Shown: positions 7,996 through 16,728 of the stretch, piece by piece
How positions within the stretch are numbered: position 1 is the first letter of the stretch
Layout: each line of letters begins with the position of its first letter
Assembly (NCBI RefSeq): GCF_038070315.1
Contig: NZ_JBBPCC010000020.1
Span: 1-64,000 of the forward strand
Direction of reading: 5' to 3'
Origin: Paenibacillus_G filicis
Lineage (GTDB): Bacteria > Bacillota > Bacilli > Paenibacillales > NBRC-103111
DNA: 64,000 nt
The notes under the pieces: generated by a model
The model's input: the letters and a program-made list of their open reading frames with translations, nothing else
Database searches by the model: none
Told to the model about the DNA's origin: nothing
Program-made: the position numbers and the translations under genes

Positions 7996-9117
7996 ATGCC
8001 GAAAACAGCGCTTCAACGGAATTCGAGAGCAGCTCTCGGCCGGCAGCATGGACGCGAGCAAGGTCTGCAGCTCGGCCTCGCCTACGGCTACCATTATGGA
8101 CGCTGCGAGGCGATCATGCGCCAGGTGCCGCAGCGGGCGGAGGGGCGGTGGGACGTCCGGGTACTGTACGTTTCCTCAGGCAAGGGCTTTCCATACTCAC
8201 CGCTGGATGCTTCGATTATTGAGGCTCTGCGCGAACTGGTCAGGGAATTGATTGTACTTACGCCCGTCCAGGATATTGTAGCTACCGCTCAGCAGATCCG
8301 GCCGGATATCGTGATCGTTCTAGACGGTATGAACTACGCTGTGGAGCGGATCGACGCGATTCGAGCAATGGGTATCCGTACGGCCGTCTGGCTGACAGAT
8401 GATCCATACTACACGGATATCACGCTGCCTATGGTGCTGCATTACGATACGGTGTTCACGCTCGAGCTGGAATGCGTGGATCTTTATCGTCAGAATGGCT
8501 CCGCCCAGGTTCATTATTTGCCCTTTGCGGCCAATCCGAACATTTTCCGGCCCAAGCCAATTCCGCTTGAGTTCCGCTATGATATTGGCTTCATCGGCTC
8601 CGCATATTGGAACCGCGCCTATTTCTTCGATCAGGTCGCTCCTTTTCTAGCCAAGCGGCATACGTATATTTCCGGGATATGGTGGGATCGGCTCAAAAAC
8701 TACAAGCTGCTCAGCAACAAGATCGAGCTGGGCAAGTGGATGGGAGCTGAAGAGACGGCGGTTTACTACAACGGGATGAAAATCTCGATCAATCTGCACC
8801 GCTCCGTCGCTGACGAGAGCTTCAACAAAAACAGCAGGCTGATCGGAGCTGTATCGCCGAACCCGCGTACGTTCGAGATTGCGGCCTGCGGTACCCTGCA
8901 GCTCACGGATGTGCGCAGCGATCTGGCCCGCTTCTACACCCCGGACCATGAGATCGTCACCTATGCATCGCCTGAGGAACTGAAGTATAAGATCGATTAT
9001 TACCTGCACCATGAGGAAGAGCGGAGAACGATTGCGCTTAACGCTTTGCGCCGCACGATGACGGAGCACACGTATTCGCAGCGGATGGCCCAGATGCTGC
9101 GGCTGCTGTTCGGGTAA
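7996..9117 (+). CDS. CgeB-type glycosyltransferase, paralogue of the preceding gene
   Basis: A 373-residue protein aligned along its length with the gene before it: WLTDDPYYTDI, HYLPFAANPNIFRP, DIGFIGSAYWNR, NPRTFEIAACGTLQLTD. It has glycines at residues 15, 19, 23, 27, 31 and 35 and then GYHYGRCEA, the same period-4 tag. The two genes are 26 bp apart and look like a tandem duplication that has diverged. GAGGAGGAACGGCC precedes the ATG. Same predicted role as its neighbour, probably adding a different sugar or acting on a different acceptor (inference). Confidence 0.85.
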   Translation: MPKTALQRNSRAALGRQHGREQGLQLGLAYGYHYGRCEAIMRQVPQRAEGRWDVRVLYVSSGKGFPYSPLDASIIEALRELVRELIVLTPVQDIVATAQQIRPDIVIVLDGMNYAVERIDAIRAMGIRTAVWLTDDPYYTDITLPMVLHYDTVFTLELECVDLYRQNGSAQVHYLPFAANPNIFRPKPIPLEFRYDIGFIGSAYWNRAYFFDQVAPFLAKRHTYISGIWWDRLKNYKLLSNKIELGKWMGAEETAVYYNGMKISINLHRSVADESFNKNSRLIGAVSPNPRTFEIAACGTLQLTDVRSDLARFYTPDHEIVTYASPEELKYKIDYYLHHEEERRTIALNALRRTMTEHTYSQRMAQMLRLLFG

Positions 9118-9196
9118 AATGGGCGCACATCCCGGGCACCGGGCGTTCTTCATGCATACGCTGTAGGGATGCGCATGCTTGAAGGAGGCACCGGAT

Positions 9197-9544
9197 ATGA
9201 AGAAGCGAAAAATACGCAGTGCGCGCGCCCGACGCGCTGCTGTAAGTCCCCGCGGTACGCGGGTCAAACGTAAGTCAAGAGGTGTGGGCAAGGCCATTAG
9301 ACGGCGCAAGCTGCAGGGCCTGAGGAAACCGGCTGTCCGCCGGGCGGCAAGGGCGCTCAGAAAACGGCGCAGAGGCGTGCGCACCGTCGTCCGGCGCAGG
9401 AGGAGGACCAGAGTCCGCGCCGTGCGGCGAGGCAGAGGACGGACTTATTCGAGGGCGTACCGCGCTGCATTCAACAAGGCTTACAACGAGGGCTTTCGCC
9501 TTGGAATGGAGCAGGGAATCAGGGATGGGCAGCTTCAGGGCTAA
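9197..9544 (+). CDS. small Arg-rich protein with period-4 Gly/Ala C-terminal helix
   Basis: A 115-residue protein of unknown family. About 40% of residues are Arg or Lys, concentrated in the first ~85. The last ~32 residues place small residues exactly every fourth position (A-YRA-A-FNK-A-YNE-G-FRL-G-MEQ-G-IRD-G), the same design as the N-termini of the two CgeB-like enzymes upstream. GAAGGAGG sits at a good distance from the ATG at 9197, and the neighbours run the same way, so it looks real despite low complexity. It might act as a scaffold or anchor for the tagged glycosyltransferases, or bind an acidic surface polymer (inference). A DNA-binding basic protein is the main alternative. Confidence 0.65.
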   Translation: MKKRKIRSARARRAAVSPRGTRVKRKSRGVGKAIRRRKLQGLRKPAVRRAARALRKRRRGVRTVVRRRRRTRVRAVRRGRGRTYSRAYRAAFNKAYNEGFRLGMEQGIRDGQLQG

Positions 9545-10005
9545 CCACCTCATCCCCTAGTATTCCGCTTGGCGGCCGCTGGGACTTAAGGTATCAGCAG
9601 CCGCCTCACTCGTGCAGAGCGGGATCGCATGCCCGGGCGACCGGTCCTTGGGAGAAAGCTCGAGTCTGGAGCCTGGGACAAGCCCGGTCCCGATCCTGCA
9701 CAACTGGAGATGTATGGTAAATTGGCAATCTTATAGCCATTGCTGGCTGTTTTCCTTACATATATACAGGTGAGCAATAATAGTTAAGGTTTAAGCGGCC
9801 GGGAACTCACGGTCGTTTTTTGATGTTTTGCGGCTTACACGCTAAAGATCCATGGATGTCCCTGTCAAATTGTACGAATGGACGGGGGTTAAATGACGTG
9901 CCGTCACAGTTGTCCCCCTAATATATTGGTAGGGACCTAGAAGATGAGCGCATACACAAGATTCGTAGGGGAACAAGCAAAGATCGAATGCCGGAGGTGA
10001 GCGTC
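9545..10005. other. 460-bp non-coding interval
   Basis: No convincing gene in either direction. It contains the terminator at 9793-9821 and, downstream of it, an A/T-richer stretch (9830-9990) that probably holds the promoter of the next gene. No clear sigma-A pair is visible there, which fits an alternative sporulation sigma factor but does not prove it. Confidence 0.5.
9793..9821 (+). terminator. rho-independent terminator after the basic protein gene
   Basis: AAGCGGCCG at 9793-9801 pairs with CGGTCGTTT at 9810-9818 (two G-U pairs), with an 8-base loop followed by T residues to 9821. Confidence 0.7.
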
Positions 10006-11913
10006 GTGCCCATCGCGTCAAGCGAGAGAGGCATCAGGCGATTTCCTATGAAAATCATGCTGTTTTCGCATATTGGCGGAAGCCGGATCATCACAGGTGC
10101 TGAGAAATACCTGCTGCTGTTGACACGGGAGCTGGGCCGGTATGCAGATTGCACGCTGGTCGTTCCGGAGGAGGGGCTGCTGTCAGGAGCGGCCAAGGCC
10201 GCAGGCATCCGTACGGTCATCCATGAGGTTCCCGTAGTCTGGCAAATGTTCAATCCAGGCCCTGGTCTAGTGAGGGACGTGGAGGCGAAGCTCAATCAGG
10301 GTGAACATAAGGGTATCATCAATCTGCTTCATATGCATCAGCCCGATCTGGTGATTGTCAATACTTGCCTGAATGCTCTCCCGGCTGTAGCAGCCAAGAC
10401 CCTGGGTCTGCCGGTCGGCTGGTTCGCTACCGAGAAAATTACGGAAAACGATTGGACCGGTTTGACTGTCGGGTTCATGAATCGTTACTCCGATTGGATC
10501 ATCGGGATCTCCGAAACGACGCTTCGCCCTATCCGCACTCATTTGGCGGAGTCCGGGGCCAAGGTGCATCTGCTCCCGCCGACTTGGCTGCTTGAGGAGC
10601 TTTGTCCGGGCAATTGGCCGGAACACCGGGAGGTTAGACGGCTGGAGCTGGGTATTCGCACCCAGCAGCAGTTGATCGGCTACATCTCCTCCAGCCTGCA
10701 TGAAGAGAAGGGTCTCGAGCACTTCGTGACGATGGCGGTCGAGGTGGCGTTGAGGCATCCCCACAGCCGATTCCTGATTGTAGGGAATGTGACGGATAAG
10801 GCATACTTTGACCGCTGTTCGCAGCAAATCAAAGCCTCCGGCTGCGGGAACCGCTTCCACTGGAAAGGCTTCGACCCCCGGATCGATACATTGTTCCCGG
10901 CGCTGGATATTCTGGTGGTGCCGAGTCTGATTGACGAAGGCTTCGGGCTGACAGCGGCCGAAGGGCTGCTGTTCGGCATCAGCGTCGTGGCTTACCGGGC
11001 CGGAGGTCTGGAGGAAATCATGCTCACCATCGGCAACGACTCAGGCCTTGTCGAGAAGGGCGATGCAGCGGGATTGGCCGTACGTGTCCTAGCTCTCCTC
11101 GATTCCGGTGCGGCAGGGCTCGAGGAGCGGAGAGCCGCCAACCGCGCATCCATCGAGGCAGCTTATGGAATCGAGGCTTATCGGCAGCGGCTGAAGCTTC
11201 TAGTTACGCAGTTTCAAGGGGGCGTCCAGCAATGGCGCGACCGGTTGCATGCGCAACCGATCCGGTTCCTTGACCCGCGGTTTCTGGTCAAAGGAGAGCA
11301 TAGCTCAGCCGTCTTCCTGCTGGAGCATGGGGAGAAGCGCCCGTTCGCCTCGGAGGAAACGCTGCGCTTTTACCGGTACGGCTGGGGAGATGTTCGGCAG
11401 GTTCCGGATGCGCTGCTGGCTACGATCCTTACGGGTGCGGAGATCCGGCATAAGCCTCCGTCCGTTGCGAACCGTCCGTTCGCCATGCTGGCGAAAGGCT
11501 CTGGACCTGCTGTCTACCTGCTTTCGCATCAAAGGAGGCAGGTGTTCGCCTCCGCGCTTGCGATGCGGCAGCGGGGTTACTCGCCGGATCGAGTGGTACA
11601 GCTGCCTGACGAGGAACTGCTTCAGCTGCCACTGGGCGAACCTCTTAGGGCCTGCCCAGCGGGGAGAGGGAAGCGGGTACAGCGGACCCGCCGTGCAAGG
11701 AAAGGCAGACGGCTTCTGAGACGCCGTTTAGGGAAAGAGAAGCGGGTGCTGCGATCCGGCCGTGTGAGCCGAGGAGGGCGGACGCTCCGGACTCGCCATA
11801 CAGGGAAAGCCAAGCGCCGGGTAGGCAAGGCCCGGCACCGCTCATCCCGAATGGTGTCTCGAGGGGGGACCAGACGATCCGCACGAAGACGTGCCCGCCG
11901 AAATACAGGCTGA
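10006..11913 (+). CDS. GT4 glycosyltransferase with a repeat domain and Arg-rich C-terminal tail
   Basis: The GTG at 10006 is chosen because GGAGGTGA ends 5 bases before it; an ATG at 9988 is possible but lacks such a site. Residues ~15-400 form a GT-B glycosyltransferase: HIGGSRIITGAEKYL at the start, GYISSSLHEEKGLEHFV for the donor domain, and DEGFGLTAAEGLLFG with the E-x7-E pattern. Residues ~410-530 hold two copies of a ~50-residue repeat (VFLLEHGEKRPFASEET / VYLLSHQRRQVFASALA) of a kind found in some bacterial secreted or wall proteins. The last ~85 residues are about 45% Arg+Lys. The triple fusion is odd; the tail may tether the enzyme to an acidic partner (inference). Confidence 0.85.
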   Translation: MPIASSERGIRRFPMKIMLFSHIGGSRIITGAEKYLLLLTRELGRYADCTLVVPEEGLLSGAAKAAGIRTVIHEVPVVWQMFNPGPGLVRDVEAKLNQGEHKGIINLLHMHQPDLVIVNTCLNALPAVAAKTLGLPVGWFATEKITENDWTGLTVGFMNRYSDWIIGISETTLRPIRTHLAESGAKVHLLPPTWLLEELCPGNWPEHREVRRLELGIRTQQQLIGYISSSLHEEKGLEHFVTMAVEVALRHPHSRFLIVGNVTDKAYFDRCSQQIKASGCGNRFHWKGFDPRIDTLFPALDILVVPSLIDEGFGLTAAEGLLFGISVVAYRAGGLEEIMLTIGNDSGLVEKGDAAGLAVRVLALLDSGAAGLEERRAANRASIEAAYGIEAYRQRLKLLVTQFQGGVQQWRDRLHAQPIRFLDPRFLVKGEHSSAVFLLEHGEKRPFASEETLRFYRYGWGDVRQVPDALLATILTGAEIRHKPPSVANRPFAMLAKGSGPAVYLLSHQRRQVFASALAMRQRGYSPDRVVQLPDEELLQLPLGEPLRACPAGRGKRVQRTRRARKGRRLLRRRLGKEKRVLRSGRVSRGGRTLRTRHTGKAKRRVGKARHRSSRMVSRGGTRRSARRRARRNTG

Positions 11914-11956
11914 AGCAAGTGGCACGGACAATCATTCCGTGAGAAAGGTGATGAGT

Positions 11957-13048
11957 ATGAAGATCGTTACGATTCTGGGCACGAGGCCTGAGATCATCCG
12001 GCTCAGTTTGATTATAAACAGGCTGGATGAATTGGCCGACCGCCATGTGCTCGTTCATACGGGGCAGAACTTTACGCACAGCCTGAGCGATGTGTTCTTC
12101 GAGGAGCTTGGCCTGCGCTCTCCCGATTATGTGTTGAGACATCAAAGCCCTGCGCTCGGAGTGCAGTTGTCCGCGATGTTCGGTGAAGTGGCGGATATTT
12201 TGGAGCGCGAGCGACCGGATAAAGTACTGCTGCTCGGCGATACGAACAGCGCGCTATGCGCCATTCTGTCGGAACGTATGGGGATTCCGGTGATGCACAT
12301 GGAGGCCGGCAACCGTTGCTTCGATCTCCGCGTGCCGGAGGAGAAGAACCGCAAGGCTATCGATGCCGTATCCACAATCAACATGCCGTATACGCTGCAA
12401 AGCAAGCAGAATCTGCTGCGTGAGGGCGTTCCTTCAGACCGAATCGTGCTGACTGGCAATCCGATCTATGAGGTGCTTCAGACCTATGCTCCGCGCATTG
12501 AATCCAGCCTTATTCTGGAGCGCCTTGGGCTAACGACTAAAGACTATTACCTCGTGACGGCTCACCGCGCGGAGAACGTGGATGTACCGGAGCACCTGCA
12601 GCAAATTTTGAAGGCCTTGAATGATATTGCCTCACGCGATAACCGCCGTGTCATCTGCAGCATTCATCCCCGGACCCGCTCCCGCATAGCCGCCCTCGCC
12701 GAGCATCACCTCCATCCGCTGGTGGAGTTTCACGAGCCGTTCGGCTTTTTCGATTTTGTCCGTCTGGAGCGGGAGGCGCTATGCGTGCTGACCGATAGCG
12801 GGACCGTACAGGAGGAATGCTGCCTGTTCCGCGTGCCTACCGTAACGATGCGTCATACGACGGAGAGGCCGGAGACAGTAGATTGCGGCAGCAATGTGGT
12901 GACCGGACTAGATGCCGGACTCATCGCAGAGGCCGTGAAGCTGATGACCCGGATGCCGGCGGACTGGGTGTTCCCGGAAGGGTATACGGACAGCGATGTC
13001 TCGTCCAAGGTCGTCAAATTTGTACTGGGAGGAAAGCCACATGTTTAA
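11957..13048 (+). CDS. wecB: UDP-N-acetylglucosamine 2-epimerase family enzyme
   Basis: A 363-residue protein opening MKIVTILGTRPEIIRL, with HTGQNF, GDTNSALCAI, MEAGNRCFD, EKNRKAIDAVS, VTAHRAENVD and SDSGTVQEECC, the full set of 2-epimerase landmarks. The start ATG at 11957 follows AAGGTGAT; a longer frame overlaps the previous gene and has no family match. In E. coli-type pathways WecB makes UDP-ManNAc. Here the next two genes are a 4,6-dehydratase and an RmlD-like reductase, and the same trio makes UDP-N-acetyl-6-deoxy-L-hexosamines (L-FucNAc, L-QuiNAc) with a 2-epimerase as last step. I favour that role. The stop overlaps the next ATG. Confidence 0.88.
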   Translation: MKIVTILGTRPEIIRLSLIINRLDELADRHVLVHTGQNFTHSLSDVFFEELGLRSPDYVLRHQSPALGVQLSAMFGEVADILERERPDKVLLLGDTNSALCAILSERMGIPVMHMEAGNRCFDLRVPEEKNRKAIDAVSTINMPYTLQSKQNLLREGVPSDRIVLTGNPIYEVLQTYAPRIESSLILERLGLTTKDYYLVTAHRAENVDVPEHLQQILKALNDIASRDNRRVICSIHPRTRSRIAALAEHHLHPLVEFHEPFGFFDFVRLEREALCVLTDSGTVQEECCLFRVPTVTMRHTTERPETVDCGSNVVTGLDAGLIAEAVKLMTRMPADWVFPEGYTDSDVSSKVVKFVLGGKPHV

Positions 13049-14024
13049 AGGAAGCACGATATTAGTGACCGGAGGAACCGGGTCCTGGGGGCAAGAGCTG
13101 GTCTCCCAACTGCTCGAGTACGATCCGAAGTCGTTGATCATTTTTTCAAGAAACGAATCCACGCAGGTCGCGATGAAGCGGCAGTACAACGACTCCCGTC
13201 TTCAATTCTGTATCGGCGACGTTCGCGACAAGGAAGCGCTGATCATGGCAACACGCGGTGTGGATTACGTGTTTCACCTGGCTGCTCTGAAGCATGTCCC
13301 GGTCTGCGAGGACCAGCCCTATGAGGCGCTGAAGACCAATATCGTAGGTACACAACATGTTATCGAGGCTTCTATGGAGAATAAAGTGAAAAAAGTCATC
13401 AACATCTCCACGGATAAAGCGGCCAATCCGTCCAACTTCTACGGGATGACCAAGGCGATTGGAGAGAAGCTCATCATCTATGCGAATCTGCTTCGCTCGG
13501 ATACGACCTTCGTGTGTGTACGGGGAGGCAATGTGCTGGGCACCAATGGCAGCGTTATTCACCTGTTCAAGAAGCAAATTGAGGAGAACGGCCGGGTCGG
13601 TATTACCCACAAGGAGATGACGCGTTTTTTCCTGACGGTGGAGGAGGCCATCGCTCTGCTGTTGAAGGCGGCCATAGAAGGCGTAGGCGGCGAGATTTTT
13701 ATTATGAAAATGCCGACCTGTAAAATCTCAGATCTCGCTGAGGTGCTTGCTGATCATGCCGGGGTCGCCAAGCTGGACTTCGAGGAGCTCGGGGTCCGTC
13801 CCGGCGAGAAGCTGCATGAAATTCTGTATACGGAATTCGAGGCGCAAAATTCAGTCATATTTGACGAGGATTATGTGGTGGTGCTTCCGACGGTGGATAC
13901 TCCCAGGCTTAAGGAGGCTTACGGGCATTGCCGCAGGGTAGGGGACGATGAATACTCCTCGGCCTACTCACTGATGAACAAGGAGCAAATTCATCAGATG
14001 CTGCGAAAAGGCGGTTTTCTGTGA
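13041..14024 (+). CDS. UDP-GlcNAc 4,6-dehydratase (short FlaA1/CapE/WbvB type)
   Basis: A 327-residue SDR. GGTGSWGQELVSQLL is the NAD site, and NISTDKAANPSNFYGMTKAIGE holds the catalytic region with YxxxK. MTRFFLTVEEAIALL is characteristic of the CapE/FlaA1 family. These enzymes dehydrate UDP-GlcNAc, some also inverting C5. The size matches the soluble, single-domain form, not the large membrane PglF/CapD form. The ATG at 13041 overlaps the previous stop and follows GGGAGGAAAG. It is the entry step of the three-gene pathway 11957-14893. Confidence 0.9.
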   Translation: MFKGSTILVTGGTGSWGQELVSQLLEYDPKSLIIFSRNESTQVAMKRQYNDSRLQFCIGDVRDKEALIMATRGVDYVFHLAALKHVPVCEDQPYEALKTNIVGTQHVIEASMENKVKKVINISTDKAANPSNFYGMTKAIGEKLIIYANLLRSDTTFVCVRGGNVLGTNGSVIHLFKKQIEENGRVGITHKEMTRFFLTVEEAIALLLKAAIEGVGGEIFIMKMPTCKISDLAEVLADHAGVAKLDFEELGVRPGEKLHEILYTEFEAQNSVIFDEDYVVVLPTVDTPRLKEAYGHCRRVGDDEYSSAYSLMNKEQIHQMLRKGGFL

Positions 14025-14893
14025 TGAAGGTGCTGGTTATCGGGGGTCATGGCATGGTTGGACATATGCTGCTCCGTTACTTGGCGGCATCGACTGCTCA
14101 TGAGCTCTATTACACGGTTCGGCCTGTACTGGCCGAACCTGAGGACGACAGGCGCATTGAGCTTCCCGGTGCCCGGCTGTACGTGGATGTTACAGACTGG
14201 CAACGGGTCTCGCATGCCGTGCAGCTCGTCCGGCCGGATGTTATCGTTAATGCCGCCGGTATTCTGAACGATTGCGCGCGTCAGCGTGAGGTAGAAGCCT
14301 ATGAAGTGAACGGGATGCTGCCGCACAGGCTCGCCCGTCTGACCGAGAGCCTGGGTTCGAGGCTGATTCATATCAGCACCGACTGCGTATTCAACGGAGA
14401 ACGAGGGAAGTACGAAGAGCGGCATGTGCCGAATGGAGAGTCCGTCTATGCCCGCACCAAAGCGCTGGGGGAAGTGAGCGCATTTCCCCATCTGACTGCC
14501 CGCACGTCCATCATCGGCCCGGAGATCCGCAAGGAAGGCGTTGGGCTGCTGCAGTGGTTCCTCAGGCAGAAGGGGGAAATCAAGGGCTTCACCCGTGTGC
14601 ATTGGAATGGGGTCACTACGCTGGAACTGGCCAAATTTATCCGTCATGCGTTGGGTCGTGCGGAAGCTATGACAGGAATTGTGCATCTTACGGCACCTGA
14701 GATCGTGAGCAAGCATGACCTGCTGCTGTTGTTCCGCCGCATATTCGAAAAGTCGGATGTGACCGTTCACCAAGATGATGCGATCGTGCTGGACCGCACG
14801 CTGCTGAGCACACGTAAGGATCTGGACTATGAAACGCCGGATTACGAAACGATGCTGAATGAGCTGAGGGAATGGATGCACATGCACCCATGA
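14024..14893 (+). CDS. RmlD-like nucleotide-sugar reductase
   Basis: A 289-residue SDR of the RmlD family: VLVIGGHGMVGHMLL at the start, ISTDCVFNGERG, YARTKALGE (YxxxK) and RTSIIGPE. Placed directly after a UDP-GlcNAc 4,6-dehydratase, it probably reduces the 4-keto intermediate. It lacks the C-terminal cupin domain of CapF (the L-FucNAc enzyme, ~370 residues) and is the size of WbvR-type reductases that lead to L-RhaNAc/L-QuiNAc. That points to UDP-L-QuiNAc or UDP-L-RhaNAc, by family knowledge. Coupled on both sides: TGATG at its start and ATGA at its end. Confidence 0.87.
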   Translation: MKVLVIGGHGMVGHMLLRYLAASTAHELYYTVRPVLAEPEDDRRIELPGARLYVDVTDWQRVSHAVQLVRPDVIVNAAGILNDCARQREVEAYEVNGMLPHRLARLTESLGSRLIHISTDCVFNGERGKYEERHVPNGESVYARTKALGEVSAFPHLTARTSIIGPEIRKEGVGLLQWFLRQKGEIKGFTRVHWNGVTTLELAKFIRHALGRAEAMTGIVHLTAPEIVSKHDLLLLFRRIFEKSDVTVHQDDAIVLDRTLLSTRKDLDYETPDYETMLNELREWMHMHP

Positions 14894-15912
14894 GCCGGCG
14901 CAAGATCGTAGTCACCGGCGCCTCGGGTTTTACAGGGCTTCACGCCTGCTCCCATCTTGAGAGGCTAGGTTACGAGGTGGTGGCCGTTCTTCGCCGACCC
15001 GGCGCGATGGACTCCATCCTAGCCAGCACCGCCGACGGGGGAGACGTGATCCGGGAGCATGTGATTGATCTGAACGACAGGACGGCTGTGATAGAGCTCC
15101 TGGACCGGGAAAGGCCGGACGCCCTGCTCCATATGGCCGGATTGAATGCAGTCGGCGGCTCTTGGGAGCAGCCTGTGGCTTATATGCAGCTGAATGTGAT
15201 GGCCACGCTTTATCTGCTAGACGGACTCCGCCTGCTGGGTCTGACACGCTGCCGGACGCTCATCGCGGGCTCCATGCTGGGCTGCAGGCTGCGCGACGAT
15301 GAGCCTCCCAGGCCTGCCCATCCTTATGGGCTGAGCAAGACGCTACAAACCTTGACCGCCTCGGCCTGGGGTCATCTGTTCGGCCTGCCGGTTTGCATCG
15401 CACAGCCGTCCAATCTGATCGGTCCTGGGGCGTCCAACGGCATATGCGGGCTAATCGGAGCGCATGTAGCGAAGCGGGAGCAGGAGGGGGAAGCTCCCCC
15501 GTTCCGCCTGACTTCACTGGAGGAGCCACGGGACTATATCGACGTCCGCGATACGGTGCGCGCTTACGGGCTCATTCTGGAGCGGGGGGAGCCAGGGGGG
15601 GTGTATCCGATAGGCTCGGGGAAGGTGCGTACGCTGGGCGGCATCGCCCGGGAGTTCGAGAGGCAGGCTAGGGTTAAAATGGAGTGGCGTATCGGCACTA
15701 CCGCGGACCTCATAGGTGAACAGCTGCCCGTCCGGCTGTCGGGACTGGCGGATCCAGAGGACGAGCGGCTGGGAGCCGGGGCCTCGGCCGTCGATCTGGG
15801 GCCGATGCGCTCGCTAGACTGGGCGCCGGAACTTGCATTCGATCAGTCCGTTGCCGATATTCTGGACTATCACCGGCAGGCCGGGCAGATCAAGGGAAAG
15901 GAAGGGGGGTAA
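14890..15912 (+). CDS. NAD-dependent epimerase/dehydratase (GDP-mannose dehydratase/reductase-like)
   Basis: A 340-residue extended SDR. KIVVTGASGFTGLHACSHL is the cofactor site, YGLSKTLQTL holds YxxxK, and QPSNLIGPGASNGICG plus EPRDYIDVRDTV resemble GDP-mannose 4,6-dehydratase and GDP-6-deoxy-4-keto-mannose reductase-like enzymes. ATGA overlap with the preceding gene selects this start. There is a Ser in the RGSMLG-like position (AGSMLG) preceding the active site. The reaction is not certain; together with its neighbours it suggests one more modified hexose in the glycan. Confidence 0.8.
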   Translation: MSRRKIVVTGASGFTGLHACSHLERLGYEVVAVLRRPGAMDSILASTADGGDVIREHVIDLNDRTAVIELLDRERPDALLHMAGLNAVGGSWEQPVAYMQLNVMATLYLLDGLRLLGLTRCRTLIAGSMLGCRLRDDEPPRPAHPYGLSKTLQTLTASAWGHLFGLPVCIAQPSNLIGPGASNGICGLIGAHVAKREQEGEAPPFRLTSLEEPRDYIDVRDTVRAYGLILERGEPGGVYPIGSGKVRTLGGIAREFERQARVKMEWRIGTTADLIGEQLPVRLSGLADPEDERLGAGASAVDLGPMRSLDWAPELAFDQSVADILDYHRQAGQIKGKEGG

Positions 15913-15914
15913 GC

Positions 15915-16631
15915 ATGTATCCGAAGGTTTCCATTGTCATTCCGTTCTACAATGATCCTTATGTCGGGCAGGCTATTCAAAGCGCTTTGGCACAAACCTA
16001 TCCGAATGTGGAAGTGATCCTGGTTAACGACGGCTCGACGGTGTATACAAACATCGTCCACCTATATGCGGATCGCATCTGTTATTTGTCCAAGGCTAAC
16101 GGGGGAACGGCAAGTGCCTTGAATCACGGCATCCGTATGGCTTCCGGGGACTATATTGCCTGGCTGAGCTCCGACGATCTATTTTATCCGCATAAGCTAA
16201 TGGCGCAGATCCCGTTCATGCTGGAGCGCGGGGCGGCAGTCAGCTTCTCCTCGTTCGATCAGATCGATGCTTACAACCGGGTCACTCTCCATCATGCGGT
16301 CCCGCAATTTCCACATTACGGCCTACTAGTCAGGGCGATGATCGAGACCAACCCGGTCAATGGCTGCACCGTTGTTGCCCGCAAGGATGTTCTGATCGGC
16401 TTCGGGCTATTCGACGAAAACCTGCCGTACACCCAGGATTACGATATGTGGATCAGGCTGATGCTGAACGATGTTCATTTTCACTATTATCACAGCCCGC
16501 TCGTTCAATACCGGTGGCATGCGGCGATGGGGACGGAACTGCATCGGCCGGCCATCGCCGAGGAAACGGCCAGGGTGCGCGGCAAGTACCGGCATCTGCT
16601 GGACGCGTATGCACGCAGGCATGGAGGATAG
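15915..16631 (+). CDS. GT2-family glycosyltransferase
   Basis: A 238-residue GT-A fold enzyme. VSIVIPFYNDPYVGQAI opens the family 2 domain, VILVNDGST is the first nucleotide-binding block, GDYIAWLSSDDLF carries the DxD-like SSDD, and TQDYDMWIRL carries the ED-like catalytic region. Single domain, no membrane segment. It starts 2 bp after the previous gene, following GGAAGGGGGG. Donor and acceptor are unknown. Confidence 0.88.
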   Translation: MYPKVSIVIPFYNDPYVGQAIQSALAQTYPNVEVILVNDGSTVYTNIVHLYADRICYLSKANGGTASALNHGIRMASGDYIAWLSSDDLFYPHKLMAQIPFMLERGAAVSFSSFDQIDAYNRVTLHHAVPQFPHYGLLVRAMIETNPVNGCTVVARKDVLIGFGLFDENLPYTQDYDMWIRLMLNDVHFHYYHSPLVQYRWHAAMGTELHRPAIAEETARVRGKYRHLLDAYARRHGG

Positions 16632-16728
16632 CTTCACTGTGGCATCAGGCCCGGACTTGCATAGGATAAATCATCCGGATGCCCTGCAGGACGAAGGCTT
16701 AACCAGGATCGGGAGGGGGAATGGAGAG

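Noticed and set aside
9179..9196. Upstream in-frame start for the Arg-rich protein
   Set aside because: GAAGGAGG lies inside this stretch, so the ATG at 9197 is the real start.
16621..16728. Earlier ATG (16621) for the GT2 gene at 16729
   Set aside because: No RBS, and the added residues do not resemble the family. GGGAGGGGG before 16729 decides the start.
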